From Pseudomonadales bacterium (GTDB lineage Bacteria; Pseudomonadota; Gammaproteobacteria; Pseudomonadales; UBA5518): a stretch of DNA of 64,000 nt. Below the pieces are notes generated by a model. That model saw nothing but the letters and a program-made list of their open reading frames with translations, was not told the DNA's origin and did not search any database. The translations under genes and the position numbers were made by a program. Numbering within the stretch: position 1 is the first letter of the stretch; every line of letters starts with the position of its first letter. Location of the stretch: contig JAJVIG010000002.1 in the NCBI GenBank assembly GCA_022072145.1, forward strand, positions 135,517-199,516, in the 5' to 3' direction. Below, piece by piece: positions 56,395 through 64,000 of the stretch.

Positions 56395-57500
56395 ACGCGG
56401 AAGTCGTCGTCTACGGTGCCAGCGGTTACACCGGCAAGCTGATCGCGTGGCAGCTCGCCGAACGCGGCATTCCGTTCATCGCGGCCGGGCGCAACGCCGG
56501 GCGGCTCGCCGCCGAGATGGCGAAGGTGCCCGAGCTCGACGGTGCGCGCTACGAATGCGTGGCGGTGGATCACGACGAGGCCGCGCTGACGAAATTGTTC
56601 ACCGGACGCAAGGCGGTCTGCAACGTGGTCGGGCCGTTCATGCAGCTCGGCGAGCCGGTGGTGAAGGCCTGTCTGGCCGCCGGCTGCCATTACCTCGATA
56701 CCACCGGCGAGCAGGACTGGATGCTGCACCTGCAACGCAACTACGGGGAGGCCTTCGCACGCAAGGGACTGCTGCTGGTGCCGGCGTGTTCGTGGATGTG
56801 GCTGGCGGGGCAACTCGCGGCGGAGCTCGCGCTGGAACACCCGGGAATCGACACCCTCGACATCGCGTACATGGCCGACTCGAACACCAGCGTGGCCTCG
56901 ACGATGTCGTTCCTGCGCATGCTGACGCGCGAGCAGTATTTCCTCGAGCACGGTGCGCTGTGCACCTGGCCGTCGGCCACCGCGTACCCGATCTCGATCC
57001 CCGGCGTGCACCGCGTGCTCGACTCGCTGCCGTGGGGCGGCGGCGGCGAACCCGTCTGGTACGCGAACGATCCGCGCGTCGCCAGCTGCAGCGTGCTGGT
57101 GGCGTTCCGCAACCAGGACATGCTGCGCGCGATCGTCGCGCTGCTGGTGGACTTCGAGCAGAAACACCGTCACCTGCCGGTGGCCGAGCAGGAGCAGATC
57201 ACGAACACGCTGGGCAACCAGCTGGTGTCCTCGGAGCCCGGGCGCGAGGTGCCGGCGCGCAACCGCAGCATCGTCAGCTGTCACGGCCGTGGTGACACCG
57301 GCTCGGTCACCGTGGTGCTGCGCGGCAACGCGCCGTACATCCAGACCGGGATCTTCGTCGCCGAGGCGATGCGCACGATCCTGCTCGGGCGCCAGCGCGG
57401 GCAGGGTTTCACCGCGCCGGCCGCGGCCTTCGGCGCGCGCGAGATGATCGCCGCCGCCGCTGCCGCCGGCCAGCTCGCATGGGAGGCCACACCCGTATGA
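56391..57500 (+). CDS. Saccharopine-dehydrogenase-like (trans-acting enoyl reductase type) NAD(P)-binding protein
   Basis: 369 residues from ATG 56391. The Rossmann start is NAEVVVYGASGYTGKLIAWQLAERG (GxSGxTG type), with CNVVGPFMQLGEPVVKACLAAGCHYLDTTGE after it, the pattern of the family that includes saccharopine dehydrogenase and mycobacterial trans-acting enoyl reductases. It probably reduces a lipid or CoA-linked substrate using NAD(P)H; lysine metabolism is unlikely in this setting. It lies between the ligase and the MMPL transporter, with overlaps or short gaps on both sides. Confidence 0.82.
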   Translation: MNAEVVVYGASGYTGKLIAWQLAERGIPFIAAGRNAGRLAAEMAKVPELDGARYECVAVDHDEAALTKLFTGRKAVCNVVGPFMQLGEPVVKACLAAGCHYLDTTGEQDWMLHLQRNYGEAFARKGLLLVPACSWMWLAGQLAAELALEHPGIDTLDIAYMADSNTSVASTMSFLRMLTREQYFLEHGALCTWPSATAYPISIPGVHRVLDSLPWGGGGEPVWYANDPRVASCSVLVAFRNQDMLRAIVALLVDFEQKHRHLPVAEQEQITNTLGNQLVSSEPGREVPARNRSIVSCHGRGDTGSVTVVLRGNAPYIQTGIFVAEAMRTILLGRQRGQGFTAPAAAFGAREMIAAAAAAGQLAWEATPV

Positions 57501-57546
57501 GGGGCCAACGAGTGAGCGGTGCGTCCGCGCCCCGGGAGCGGTGCGC

Positions 57547-59952
57547 GTGAAGACGATCCGCTATCGCATCGCACGCTTCACGATCAGCCATGCCACGGCC
57601 GTGCTGGCGGTGCTCGCGCTGATGACGGCCTTCTTCGCCGCCGGTCTGCCGCGGGTCGAGCTGCGCACGATCTTCTCGGACCTGTTTCCGCGCAACCACC
57701 CGTTCGTCCAGACCTACCGGGACCATCCGAACTTCGGCAACCCGCTCACGGTCACGATCATGGTCAAGCGCCGCGACGGCGACATCTACGACGCCGGGAC
57801 GTTGCAGAAAATCTGGGACATGACGCGCGATGTGGACCTCGCGCCTGCCATCGACCACGACCAGATCCTGTCGATCGCGACCGAGAAGGCGCGCTTCCAG
57901 GAAGCCACGCCGTTCGGCATCGACAGCCAGCCGCTGATGGGCGACCACCCGCCGCGGACCGCAGAGGAGATCGCCGAGTTCCGCCGCCGCGTCGAGAAGT
58001 CGCCCAACTCGCGTACCTTCCTGATCTCGCAGGACGAGACCGCGACGCTGATCCGCGCCACCTTCATCGAGCGGCTGCTCGATTACGGCGAGAGCTTCGA
58101 GTACATCCAGGCGCTGGTCGAGCGCGAGCGCGACGCGCACCACGAGGTCTACGTCGCCGGCCAGCCGGTGCTCACAGGTTGGGTCTACCGCCACGAGATG
58201 CAGATGTTCGGCATCTTCGCGGTGACGATCACGGCGCTGCTGCTCTCGCTGGTGCTCTACATGCGCAACGTCGCCGGCGTGCTCGCGCCGCTGGTGACCA
58301 GTGCGACGGCCGCCATCTGGGGCTTCGGCTTCGTCGGCTGGCTGGGGCTGCCGGTCGAGCCGCTGATCATGGTCGTGCCGCTGCTGCTGGTCGCGCGTTC
58401 GTTCAGCCACTGCGTGCAGTTCACCGAGCGCTTCTACGAGGTCTACCACCACGTCGATGACCGGCGCCGCGCGGCCGAGATCACGCTGGGCGTGATGTTC
58501 GCTCCCGGCGTGCTCGGTATCGTGACCGATGCGGCGGGGCTGTTCCTGATCGCGGTCGCGCCGATCCCGGCGATGGAGCGCTTCGCGCTGTTCTGCGGTT
58601 TCTGGGCGCTGATGCTGGTGCCGACCAACGTGATCCTGTCGGCACTGCTGCTCGCACGTCTGCCGGCGCCGCGCAACGTGGCGACCATCATCGGCGAGGC
58701 GCGTGGCGGCTCGGCGTTGCACTCGGCCATGCGGCGGTTGCTGGCGGTGACCGGCACCTTGAGCCACGGGCGCAACGGACGCGTGCTGGCGGTAGTGGTC
58801 GTGGTGCTGACGGTGGCGGCGCTGGTGCGCCTGACGGATCTCGCGGTCGGCAACCCGGTCGAGGGCAGCAACCTGCTGTTCGGGGACTCCGAATACAACG
58901 TCGCGGTGGGCCACATCAACGCGCACTTCCCCGGTCTGAACACGCTCGAGGTCGTGTTCGAGGCGCGCGAGGCGAGCAGCGTGCGGCGCGTGATGCACCA
59001 GGCGGAAACGATGGCGACGATGAACGCGCTGCAGCGCATCCTGGAGAGCGGCGAACGGCCGCCGCAGGCCACGCTGTCCTTCGCCGACTACCTGCCGGAG
59101 GCGAACCGGCTGTTCAGCGGCGGCAATCCCAAGTGGGCGCCGCTCGATGCGGACGACGAGGCCGTTGCCGCCGCGGCCGGAGCGGTGCTGTTCGGCACCA
59201 GCCCGAAGTGCTTCCTGCACGTCACCGATTTCGTGCAGGAGAACGGTACCGTCTCGCTGTGGTACCCCGACAACCGCCAGCCCACGGTCGACGCCGCGCT
59301 GGCGGCGGCGCGCGCGGCGGTCGCCGAGGTGGGCGAGGAGCACCCGAATTTCCGCATCCGCCTCGCGACCGGAACGATCGCGTTGCAGCAGTCGATCAAC
59401 GACACGGTCGACCGTTACCAGTACATCATCATGGTGCTGCTGAACCTGGTGATGCTGGTCAGCTGTTCCTGGGCGTACCGCTCGGTGGTCGCCGGCGTGC
59501 TGCTGCTGATCCCGGTCAACCTGTCGAACGTGCTGCTCGGCGCCGTGATGGTCTCGCTGGGAATCGGGCTCGACGTGAACACGCTGCCGATCACCGCGAT
59601 CGGCATCGGGGTCGGAATCGACTACGGGATCTACCTGCTGAGCCGCATCTGCGAGGAATACCAGCTCCACGGGCGCTACGAGCGCGCGATCGAGGAGGCG
59701 ATCTCGACCACCGGCAAGGCGATCTTCTTCACCGCGACCATCGTGCTGATCGCGATCCTGCCGTGGTACTTCCTGTCCGAGCTGAAGTTCCTGGCGGACA
59801 TGGGGCTGCTGCTGGTCATGGTCATGCTGATCAACATGGTCATCGCGCTGCTCGTGCTGCCGCTGCTGGTGTGGCTGTTCGAGCCGAAGTTCGTCGGCTC
59901 GAAGGACCTGCTGGTCGGTGAAGGCGTGAACCTGGCGGACTACGCGACCTGA
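57547..59952 (+). CDS. MMPL/RND-family lipid transporter
   Basis: 801 residues from GTG 57547 (VKTIRYRIARFTISHATAV); GTG 57541 is too close to the GGGAG site. It has two RND halves, each with one leading membrane helix, a periplasmic domain of about 180 residues, and a five-helix bundle: MFGIFAVTITALLLSLVLYM onward in half one, YIIMVLLNLVMLVSCSWAYRS onward in half two. IGIGVGIDYGIYLLSRI is the conserved TM4-like motif. MMPL proteins move lipids, hopanoids or sterols between membrane and periplasm using the proton gradient. It is followed by DUF1329, YCF48 and DUF1302 genes, a recurrent set that looks like one envelope machine. Confidence 0.9.
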   Translation: MKTIRYRIARFTISHATAVLAVLALMTAFFAAGLPRVELRTIFSDLFPRNHPFVQTYRDHPNFGNPLTVTIMVKRRDGDIYDAGTLQKIWDMTRDVDLAPAIDHDQILSIATEKARFQEATPFGIDSQPLMGDHPPRTAEEIAEFRRRVEKSPNSRTFLISQDETATLIRATFIERLLDYGESFEYIQALVERERDAHHEVYVAGQPVLTGWVYRHEMQMFGIFAVTITALLLSLVLYMRNVAGVLAPLVTSATAAIWGFGFVGWLGLPVEPLIMVVPLLLVARSFSHCVQFTERFYEVYHHVDDRRRAAEITLGVMFAPGVLGIVTDAAGLFLIAVAPIPAMERFALFCGFWALMLVPTNVILSALLLARLPAPRNVATIIGEARGGSALHSAMRRLLAVTGTLSHGRNGRVLAVVVVVLTVAALVRLTDLAVGNPVEGSNLLFGDSEYNVAVGHINAHFPGLNTLEVVFEAREASSVRRVMHQAETMATMNALQRILESGERPPQATLSFADYLPEANRLFSGGNPKWAPLDADDEAVAAAAGAVLFGTSPKCFLHVTDFVQENGTVSLWYPDNRQPTVDAALAAARAAVAEVGEEHPNFRIRLATGTIALQQSINDTVDRYQYIIMVLLNLVMLVSCSWAYRSVVAGVLLLIPVNLSNVLLGAVMVSLGIGLDVNTLPITAIGIGVGIDYGIYLLSRICEEYQLHGRYERAIEEAISTTGKAIFFTATIVLIAILPWYFLSELKFLADMGLLLVMVMLINMVIALLVLPLLVWLFEPKFVGSKDLLVGEGVNLADYAT

Positions 59953-59997
59953 GAGACGGGCTACCCATAACGACTGCAACCACCGGAGGACTGCACC

Positions 59998-61371
59998 ATG
60001 CGCATACGCAAATACGATTTCGACTACAGCCGTCGGGTGTTCCTCGACCGGATGGGGAAAGGAGTGATGGCCGCCGGGGTGCTGAGCCCGCTGTGGCCGC
60101 TGATCGCGCATGCCGGTGACGTCACCAGGGCGTACCCGGAGGAACTGCTGTCGATCGAGGCGTACACGCGCGGCAAGATCAGGACCGGTGACCTGATCAC
60201 GGCCGACAACGTCGAGCACGTGAAGGACCTGCTCGACCCGGTGGCCTACATGCACGTGAGCCAGATGGGGCGCCAGATCCGCATCGTGCCGACCACCACC
60301 GACGTCACGCGGATGTTTCCGAAGAAATATCTCGCCGCGACGCTGTCGAACCAGGGCAAGGCGATGCTAGACGCCGACGGCAACGTGGTCACGAAGGAAG
60401 GCAAGCCGTGGATCGGCGGCAACCCGTTCCCCGATCCGCAGAACGGGGTCGAGGCGTTCTCCAACCTCACGCTGTCGTGGGGCCGTCACGACAACTCCTT
60501 CTACGCGGTGCGCGACTGGGACATCGGGCCGGACGGCGAGTTGCAGTACCAGTACGACTTCTGCTGGGCGGAGCAGAACACCACCGCGCTGGTCGGCGAC
60601 GGCGGGCCGTACCTGGCCGGTCACGAGGACAAGCTGCGCTTCCAGTCGGTGTGGTTCACGTATCCGAACGACTCCAAGGGCACCTCGTTCCTCAACACCT
60701 GGTACTACGACCAGCGCAAGTTCCCCGACCTGTTCGGCTACCTTCCGGCATTCAAGCGCGTGCGCCGTTTCCCGACCAACCAGCGCTTCGAGCCGCTGGT
60801 GCCGGGCATGACGCTGTTCCTCTCCGACGCCTGGGCTGCCGGTGACCCGATGCTGACCTGGGGCAACTACAAGGTCGTGGGCCGCCAGCCGATGCTCGGT
60901 GCGGTGTCGGGCAACTGGATGGGCAGCGGTACGAACTGGGAGCGGCCTGTGCACGGCGGCCCCAAAGGCAAGACCTTCTTCGAGACCTCGATGGAACTGG
61001 TGCCCGAGGTGATCGTGGTCGAGTCCGAGCCGGTGGGTTATCCGCGCGCGCCGGTGGGCAAGAAGCGGGTGTGGATCGACACGCGCAACATGATGTACGT
61101 GGCCTACGTCACCTACGACCGGCGCGGCGAGCTGTGGAAGAGTTTCGAGCCCGGCTACGACCTGTTCGAGAAGGGCGACGACCGCTTCATGGACGGCGAC
61201 GCGCCGGCCTGGTCGTGGACGCACGTGCAGTGCCACGACGTGCAGTTCAACCGCATGAGCCGCTTCGTGCAGGCGGAGGGCGTGCGCGGCGGCTTCCGCT
61301 CCGGTTACGACGTACCGGGGATGTTCGACAAGTACCTGACGATGCAGTCGCTGCTGCGGATGGGCACCTGA
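59998..61371 (+). CDS. DUF1329 periplasmic/outer-membrane lipid-binding-like protein
   Basis: 457 residues from ATG 59998, after GGAGG. The N terminus has a signal with a Tat-like SRRVFLDRMGKG and a hydrophobic part ending IAHAGD. The DUF1329 domain fills the rest, with VRRFPTNQRFEPLVPGMTLFLSDAWAAGDPMLTWGNY, VGKKRVWIDTRNMMYVAYVTYDRRGELW and QCHDVQFNRMSRF. The fold of this family is related to LolA/LolB-type lipoprotein carriers (family knowledge), which suggests binding of a hydrophobic ligand in the periplasm. It overlaps the next gene by TGATG. Confidence 0.88.
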   Translation: MRIRKYDFDYSRRVFLDRMGKGVMAAGVLSPLWPLIAHAGDVTRAYPEELLSIEAYTRGKIRTGDLITADNVEHVKDLLDPVAYMHVSQMGRQIRIVPTTTDVTRMFPKKYLAATLSNQGKAMLDADGNVVTKEGKPWIGGNPFPDPQNGVEAFSNLTLSWGRHDNSFYAVRDWDIGPDGELQYQYDFCWAEQNTTALVGDGGPYLAGHEDKLRFQSVWFTYPNDSKGTSFLNTWYYDQRKFPDLFGYLPAFKRVRRFPTNQRFEPLVPGMTLFLSDAWAAGDPMLTWGNYKVVGRQPMLGAVSGNWMGSGTNWERPVHGGPKGKTFFETSMELVPEVIVVESEPVGYPRAPVGKKRVWIDTRNMMYVAYVTYDRRGELWKSFEPGYDLFEKGDDRFMDGDAPAWSWTHVQCHDVQFNRMSRFVQAEGVRGGFRSGYDVPGMFDKYLTMQSLLRMGT

Positions 61372-62351
61372 TGGCAGCGCGCCCGGGGATCGGCGCGGCC
61401 GTGCTCGCGCTCGCCGCCTGTGCCGCCGGAGCGCTTGCGGCGCCGGACGCACCGCAACTGCGCCACCGCGGCATCGCGCACGATGCGCTGTACGACGTGT
61501 GCTTCGACGCGCGCGGCGGTGTGGCGGTCGGTGCCGCCGGCGTGGTGCTGGCAAGTGCCGACGGCGGTGCGAGCTGGCAGCCGCAGCCGCAGGCGGCGAC
61601 ACCGCTGGCGCTGCTCGGGATCGCCTGCGAGCCGGCGCGCCGGCTCGCGGTCGGGCAGTCCGGCGCGATCCTCGTCGACGACGGCGGCGGCTGGCGCCGC
61701 GTGGAGTCCGGCAGCACGCAGCGTCTGCTGGCGGTGGACGCCAACGATGCCGGCATCGCGGTCGCGGTGGGCGGCTTCGGCACCGTGCTGCTGTCACGCG
61801 ATCACGGCGAGCACTGGGAAGCGCTCGCCTTCGACTGGCAGCCGATCGTCGAGGATTTCGCCGAGCCCCATCTGTACGACGTGCACGTGGCGCCGGACGG
61901 TGCGATCACGCTGGTAGGCGAGTTCGAGCTGGTGCTGCGCTCGGGCGACGCGGGTGCCTCGTGGACGCGCGTGCACAAGGGCGACGCCTCGCTGTTCGGT
62001 CTCCACATCGGAGCCGACGGCGTCGGCTACGCGGTGGGCCAGCAGGGAAGGATCCTGCGCAGCGACGATGGCGGAGCGGGCTGGAGCGCGGTCGCGACGC
62101 CGGTCGACGCACCCCTGCTCGGCGTCTGGAGCGCTCCCGGGCAGCCGGTGTTCGTGGCCGGCATGCGCACGATGCTGGTCGGTGCAGCTGACGCCTGGCG
62201 CTCGATCGATGGCGCCGACATCGCGACCGGGTGGTACGCGGCGATCGCGCAGGTACCGGCGGGCGTGGTGGCGGTAGGGAATGGGGGACAGGTGCTGGCG
62301 ATCGCGCCGGCAGTGCGCAACGACGCAGAAGACGATAAACACAACCGATGA
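61371..62351 (+). CDS. YCF48-like beta-propeller periplasmic protein
   Basis: 326 residues from ATG 61371. It has a signal peptide (GAAVLALAACAAGALA; a lipoprotein is not excluded), then repeated propeller motifs: VGAAGVVLASADGGASW, VGQSGAILVDDGGGW, VGGFGTVLLSRDHGEHW, VGEFELVLRSGDAGASW and VGQQGRILRSDDGGAGW. These are BNR/YCF48-type blades. Related proteins help assemble photosystem II, but outside phototrophs they accompany MMPL transporters and DUF1329/DUF1302 proteins and are probably a scaffold or assembly part of that envelope system. Confidence 0.88.
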   Translation: MAARPGIGAAVLALAACAAGALAAPDAPQLRHRGIAHDALYDVCFDARGGVAVGAAGVVLASADGGASWQPQPQAATPLALLGIACEPARRLAVGQSGAILVDDGGGWRRVESGSTQRLLAVDANDAGIAVAVGGFGTVLLSRDHGEHWEALAFDWQPIVEDFAEPHLYDVHVAPDGAITLVGEFELVLRSGDAGASWTRVHKGDASLFGLHIGADGVGYAVGQQGRILRSDDGGAGWSAVATPVDAPLLGVWSAPGQPVFVAGMRTMLVGAADAWRSIDGADIATGWYAAIAQVPAGVVAVGNGGQVLAIAPAVRNDAEDDKHNR

Positions 62352-62362
62352 TGGAGGCTACC

Positions 62363-64000
62363 ATGAACAGGGCACGCAGACTTCCGCTCGCCGTCCACGC
62401 TGCCGCGCTGGCGGTGGCAGTCGCCGGCTCACCGGCGATCCTCGCCCTCGACCTGAACGTATCGGGCCTGATCCGCCAGGAGATGGCGTACAAGCTCACC
62501 GGCGACGAGAACCCCTTCAACCAGCACGGCAACGTCTACAACGGCAAGACCGTGGACAACTACGTCCACACGCTGTTCGGGCTGCCGCCGGGGATCACGC
62601 GCCCCGACTACAGCGAATCGAACGACTGGAACCTGCAGGCCACGCGGGCCGAGCTCGACATCCAGGCGACCTTCAGCGAGACGCTGACCGGCGCGATGAA
62701 GGTGCGCGCGTTCCACGATTGGGGCGTCTACGACGACTACGGCGATCCGAACTTCTTCGAAGTGCCGCTGCGCGGGGACTGTGGCACCCGGCTCGAGGTG
62801 TGCGGCGACGATTACATGATCGATCTGCCGTCGCTCTACCTGGACTACACCAACGGCGGCTTCTGGCTGCGCGCGGGCAACCAGCAGATCGCCTGGGGCG
62901 AATCGATCTTCTTCCGCGTGCTCGACGTGCCGAACGGGCTCGACCTGCGCCGCCACAACATCCTCGACTGGGCCTCGGAGGAGTACGCCGACGAGCGCGT
63001 CCCCGGGCTCGGCGTGCGCGGCAGCTACCGCTTCCGGAACAACTGGGAGCTCGAGGGCTTCGCGCAAGAGTTCAACGCGAGCATCTACTCCAACGAGAAC
63101 ACGCCGTACAACATCGTCGGTGCGCAGTTCGTCCGCCAGGAGGAGGAGACCTTCGACCGCGTCGACGACGAGTGGAACTTCGGCGCGCGGCTGCGCGGAC
63201 AGATCGGCGAACTGGGGCTGCAGTTCATCGCGGTCAGCCGGCGCAATCCCGACGGCGTGTGGCGCTGGACCACGTCGAAGGTCAATTCGTTCACGCAGGC
63301 CGGGCTGCCCGATCCGGACCTCGGCGGCGTGACGCTGGGCCAGATGCTCGCTCAGACGCCCTACGAGGCCTTCACCGGTCAGGGCGTGTTCACGGCGCGG
63401 GAGTGGTTCGAATACGCCGGGCTGACCCGCCTCGACGGTGCGAACCTGCAGCGTCAGCTCGATGATTTCCCCGCTGCGAAGGCGCTCACCGCCGGCAACG
63501 GGCTGCCGACGAGCGGGGTGGTCGATATCCCGACCTCGACGCTGGTGCTCGATGCGTTCTTCTCGCCGATGCTCGGTCTCGGTGACCTGCGCGGCCACAT
63601 CGAGCGCACCTACCCGCGCGAGCACATCTTCGGCTTCGGCATGAACTACATGTTCTACGGCGAACCCGACACGCTGCTCGACCAGCTGATCGTGCGCTTC
63701 GAGGCCACCGTCACGCCGGACAAGAAGTTCACCAACATCGCGCTGGGGCAGGATCCCACCAAGGAAACCGAGTGGGCCACTTCGCTGGTGTTCGAGAAGA
63801 ACCATCGTTTCACGGAAAGATTCCCGGCGACCTACATGGTGCTGCAGTGGCTGCACCGCTCCGAGGCCGACCTGTTCGGCCGTCTGGTGAGCGGCTATGA
63901 CGCCAGTGCGACCGTGTCGCCGCCACGCGGACGCGACCACTACGATGCCTTCGCGCTCGCGCTGCAGCAGCCTTCGCCGACGCTCGCCTGGCGCTTCGAT
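62363..64000 (+). CDS. DUF1302 outer-membrane barrel-like protein (3' end outside window)
   Basis: 546 codons are open from ATG 62363 (GGAGG six bases before) to the window end. The signal peptide is AALAVAVAGSPAILALD. The mature part is beta-rich, with alternating aromatic strands (SLYLDYTNGGFWLRAGNQQI, GESIFFRVLDVPNGLDLRRH, RVPGLGVRGSYRFRNNWELEG) as in DUF1302 proteins, which are predicted outer-membrane barrels. It is the last visible member of the MMPL-DUF1329-YCF48-DUF1302 set and would be the outer-membrane port for a lipophilic substrate (inference). Confidence 0.88.
   Translation, partial: MNRARRLPLAVHAAALAVAVAGSPAILALDLNVSGLIRQEMAYKLTGDENPFNQHGNVYNGKTVDNYVHTLFGLPPGITRPDYSESNDWNLQATRAELDIQATFSETLTGAMKVRAFHDWGVYDDYGDPNFFEVPLRGDCGTRLEVCGDDYMIDLPSLYLDYTNGGFWLRAGNQQIAWGESIFFRVLDVPNGLDLRRHNILDWASEEYADERVPGLGVRGSYRFRNNWELEGFAQEFNASIYSNENTPYNIVGAQFVRQEEETFDRVDDEWNFGARLRGQIGELGLQFIAVSRRNPDGVWRWTTSKVNSFTQAGLPDPDLGGVTLGQMLAQTPYEAFTGQGVFTAREWFEYAGLTRLDGANLQRQLDDFPAAKALTAGNGLPTSGVVDIPTSTLVLDAFFSPMLGLGDLRGHIERTYPREHIFGFGMNYMFYGEPDTLLDQLIVRFEATVTPDKKFTNIALGQDPTKETEWATSLVFEKNHRFTERFPATYMVLQWLHRSEADLFGRLVSGYDASATVSPPRGRDHYDAFALALQQPSPTLAWRFD

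Noticed and set aside
57409..60255. 948-codon open frame on the minus strand under the MMPL gene
   Set aside because: Extreme His/Gln/Arg/Asp content typical of antisense to GC-rich membrane genes; no recognisable fold.
62429..63940. Long open frame on the minus strand under the DUF1302 gene
   Set aside because: Antisense shadow. The real gene is open on the plus strand from 62363 to the window end.

Overview
The window reads as chromosomal DNA of a high-GC, aerobic Gram-negative bacterium. A gammaproteobacterium that lives on lipids, steroids or hydrocarbons is the best guess. The support is three TonB-dependent receptors, an outer-membrane DUF1302 protein, OxyR with Dps, an EmrAB-type pump, a YheS-type ABC-F protein, many acyl-CoA enzymes and several PQQ/cytochrome c dehydrogenases. 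This is inferred from gene content; no rRNA or tRNA gene was seen. Dense coding, short intergenic gaps and frequent ATGA overlaps point to many operons. No gap longer than about 300 bases lacks a gene.

Region by region. 1-6.5 kb: the 3' part of a TonB receptor followed by a polyvinyl-alcohol-dehydrogenase-like quinohemoprotein, a GTAG-headed palindromic repeat cluster, and a second TonB receptor gene broken by an internal deletion. 6.5-12 kb: an Asp/Glu-racemase-family enzyme with a divergent LysR regulator, an SDR, a CYTH triphosphatase, a second repeat cluster and yheS. 12-16.2 kb: an Ltp-type thiolase-fold protein with its DUF35 partner, divergent from a pair of acyl-CoA dehydrogenases, resembling steroid or branched side-chain degradation. 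16.2-19.5 kb: housekeeping genes (SRAP, VOC, acyltransferase, arfB, DUF456, NlpC lipoprotein). 19.5-25 kb: an emrB/emrA/marR efflux operon controlled by a two-domain MarR protein, then oxyR divergent from dps. 25-26.2 kb: an aminoglycoside-phosphotransferase-fold kinase.

26.5-47.2 kb is the most unusual part. Base composition is clearly lower in GC, mainly in 26.5-39 kb. In order it carries a TonB receptor, an MmgE/PrpD protein, a fragment of a ketoacyl synthase III, a CMD-family protein, both subunits of a 3-oxoacid CoA-transferase, a beta-keto acid cleavage enzyme, a single-chain tandem CaiB/BaiF CoA-transferase, a ThDP enzyme with a twin-arginine signal, and a small cytochrome c. After a divergent ferric-reductase-like membrane protein come two paralogous propeller proteins with one haem motif each, another cytochrome c, and a PQQ enzyme with an N-terminal cytochrome. 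My reading is a catabolic system that joins outer-membrane uptake and periplasmic oxidation (ThDP, PQQ, haem) to cytoplasmic CoA chemistry ending in acetoacetate. The substrate cannot be told from sequence.

47.2-52 kb: a membrane-bound PQQ glucose-dehydrogenase-family enzyme and a translationally coupled AraC-LuxR regulator pair. 52-64 kb: a tightly packed operon of acyl-CoA dehydrogenase, thiolase, acyl-CoA ligase, saccharopine-dehydrogenase-like reductase, MMPL/RND transporter, DUF1329, YCF48-like and DUF1302 proteins (the last cut by the window end). It looks like a lipid or steroid uptake/export and activation module.
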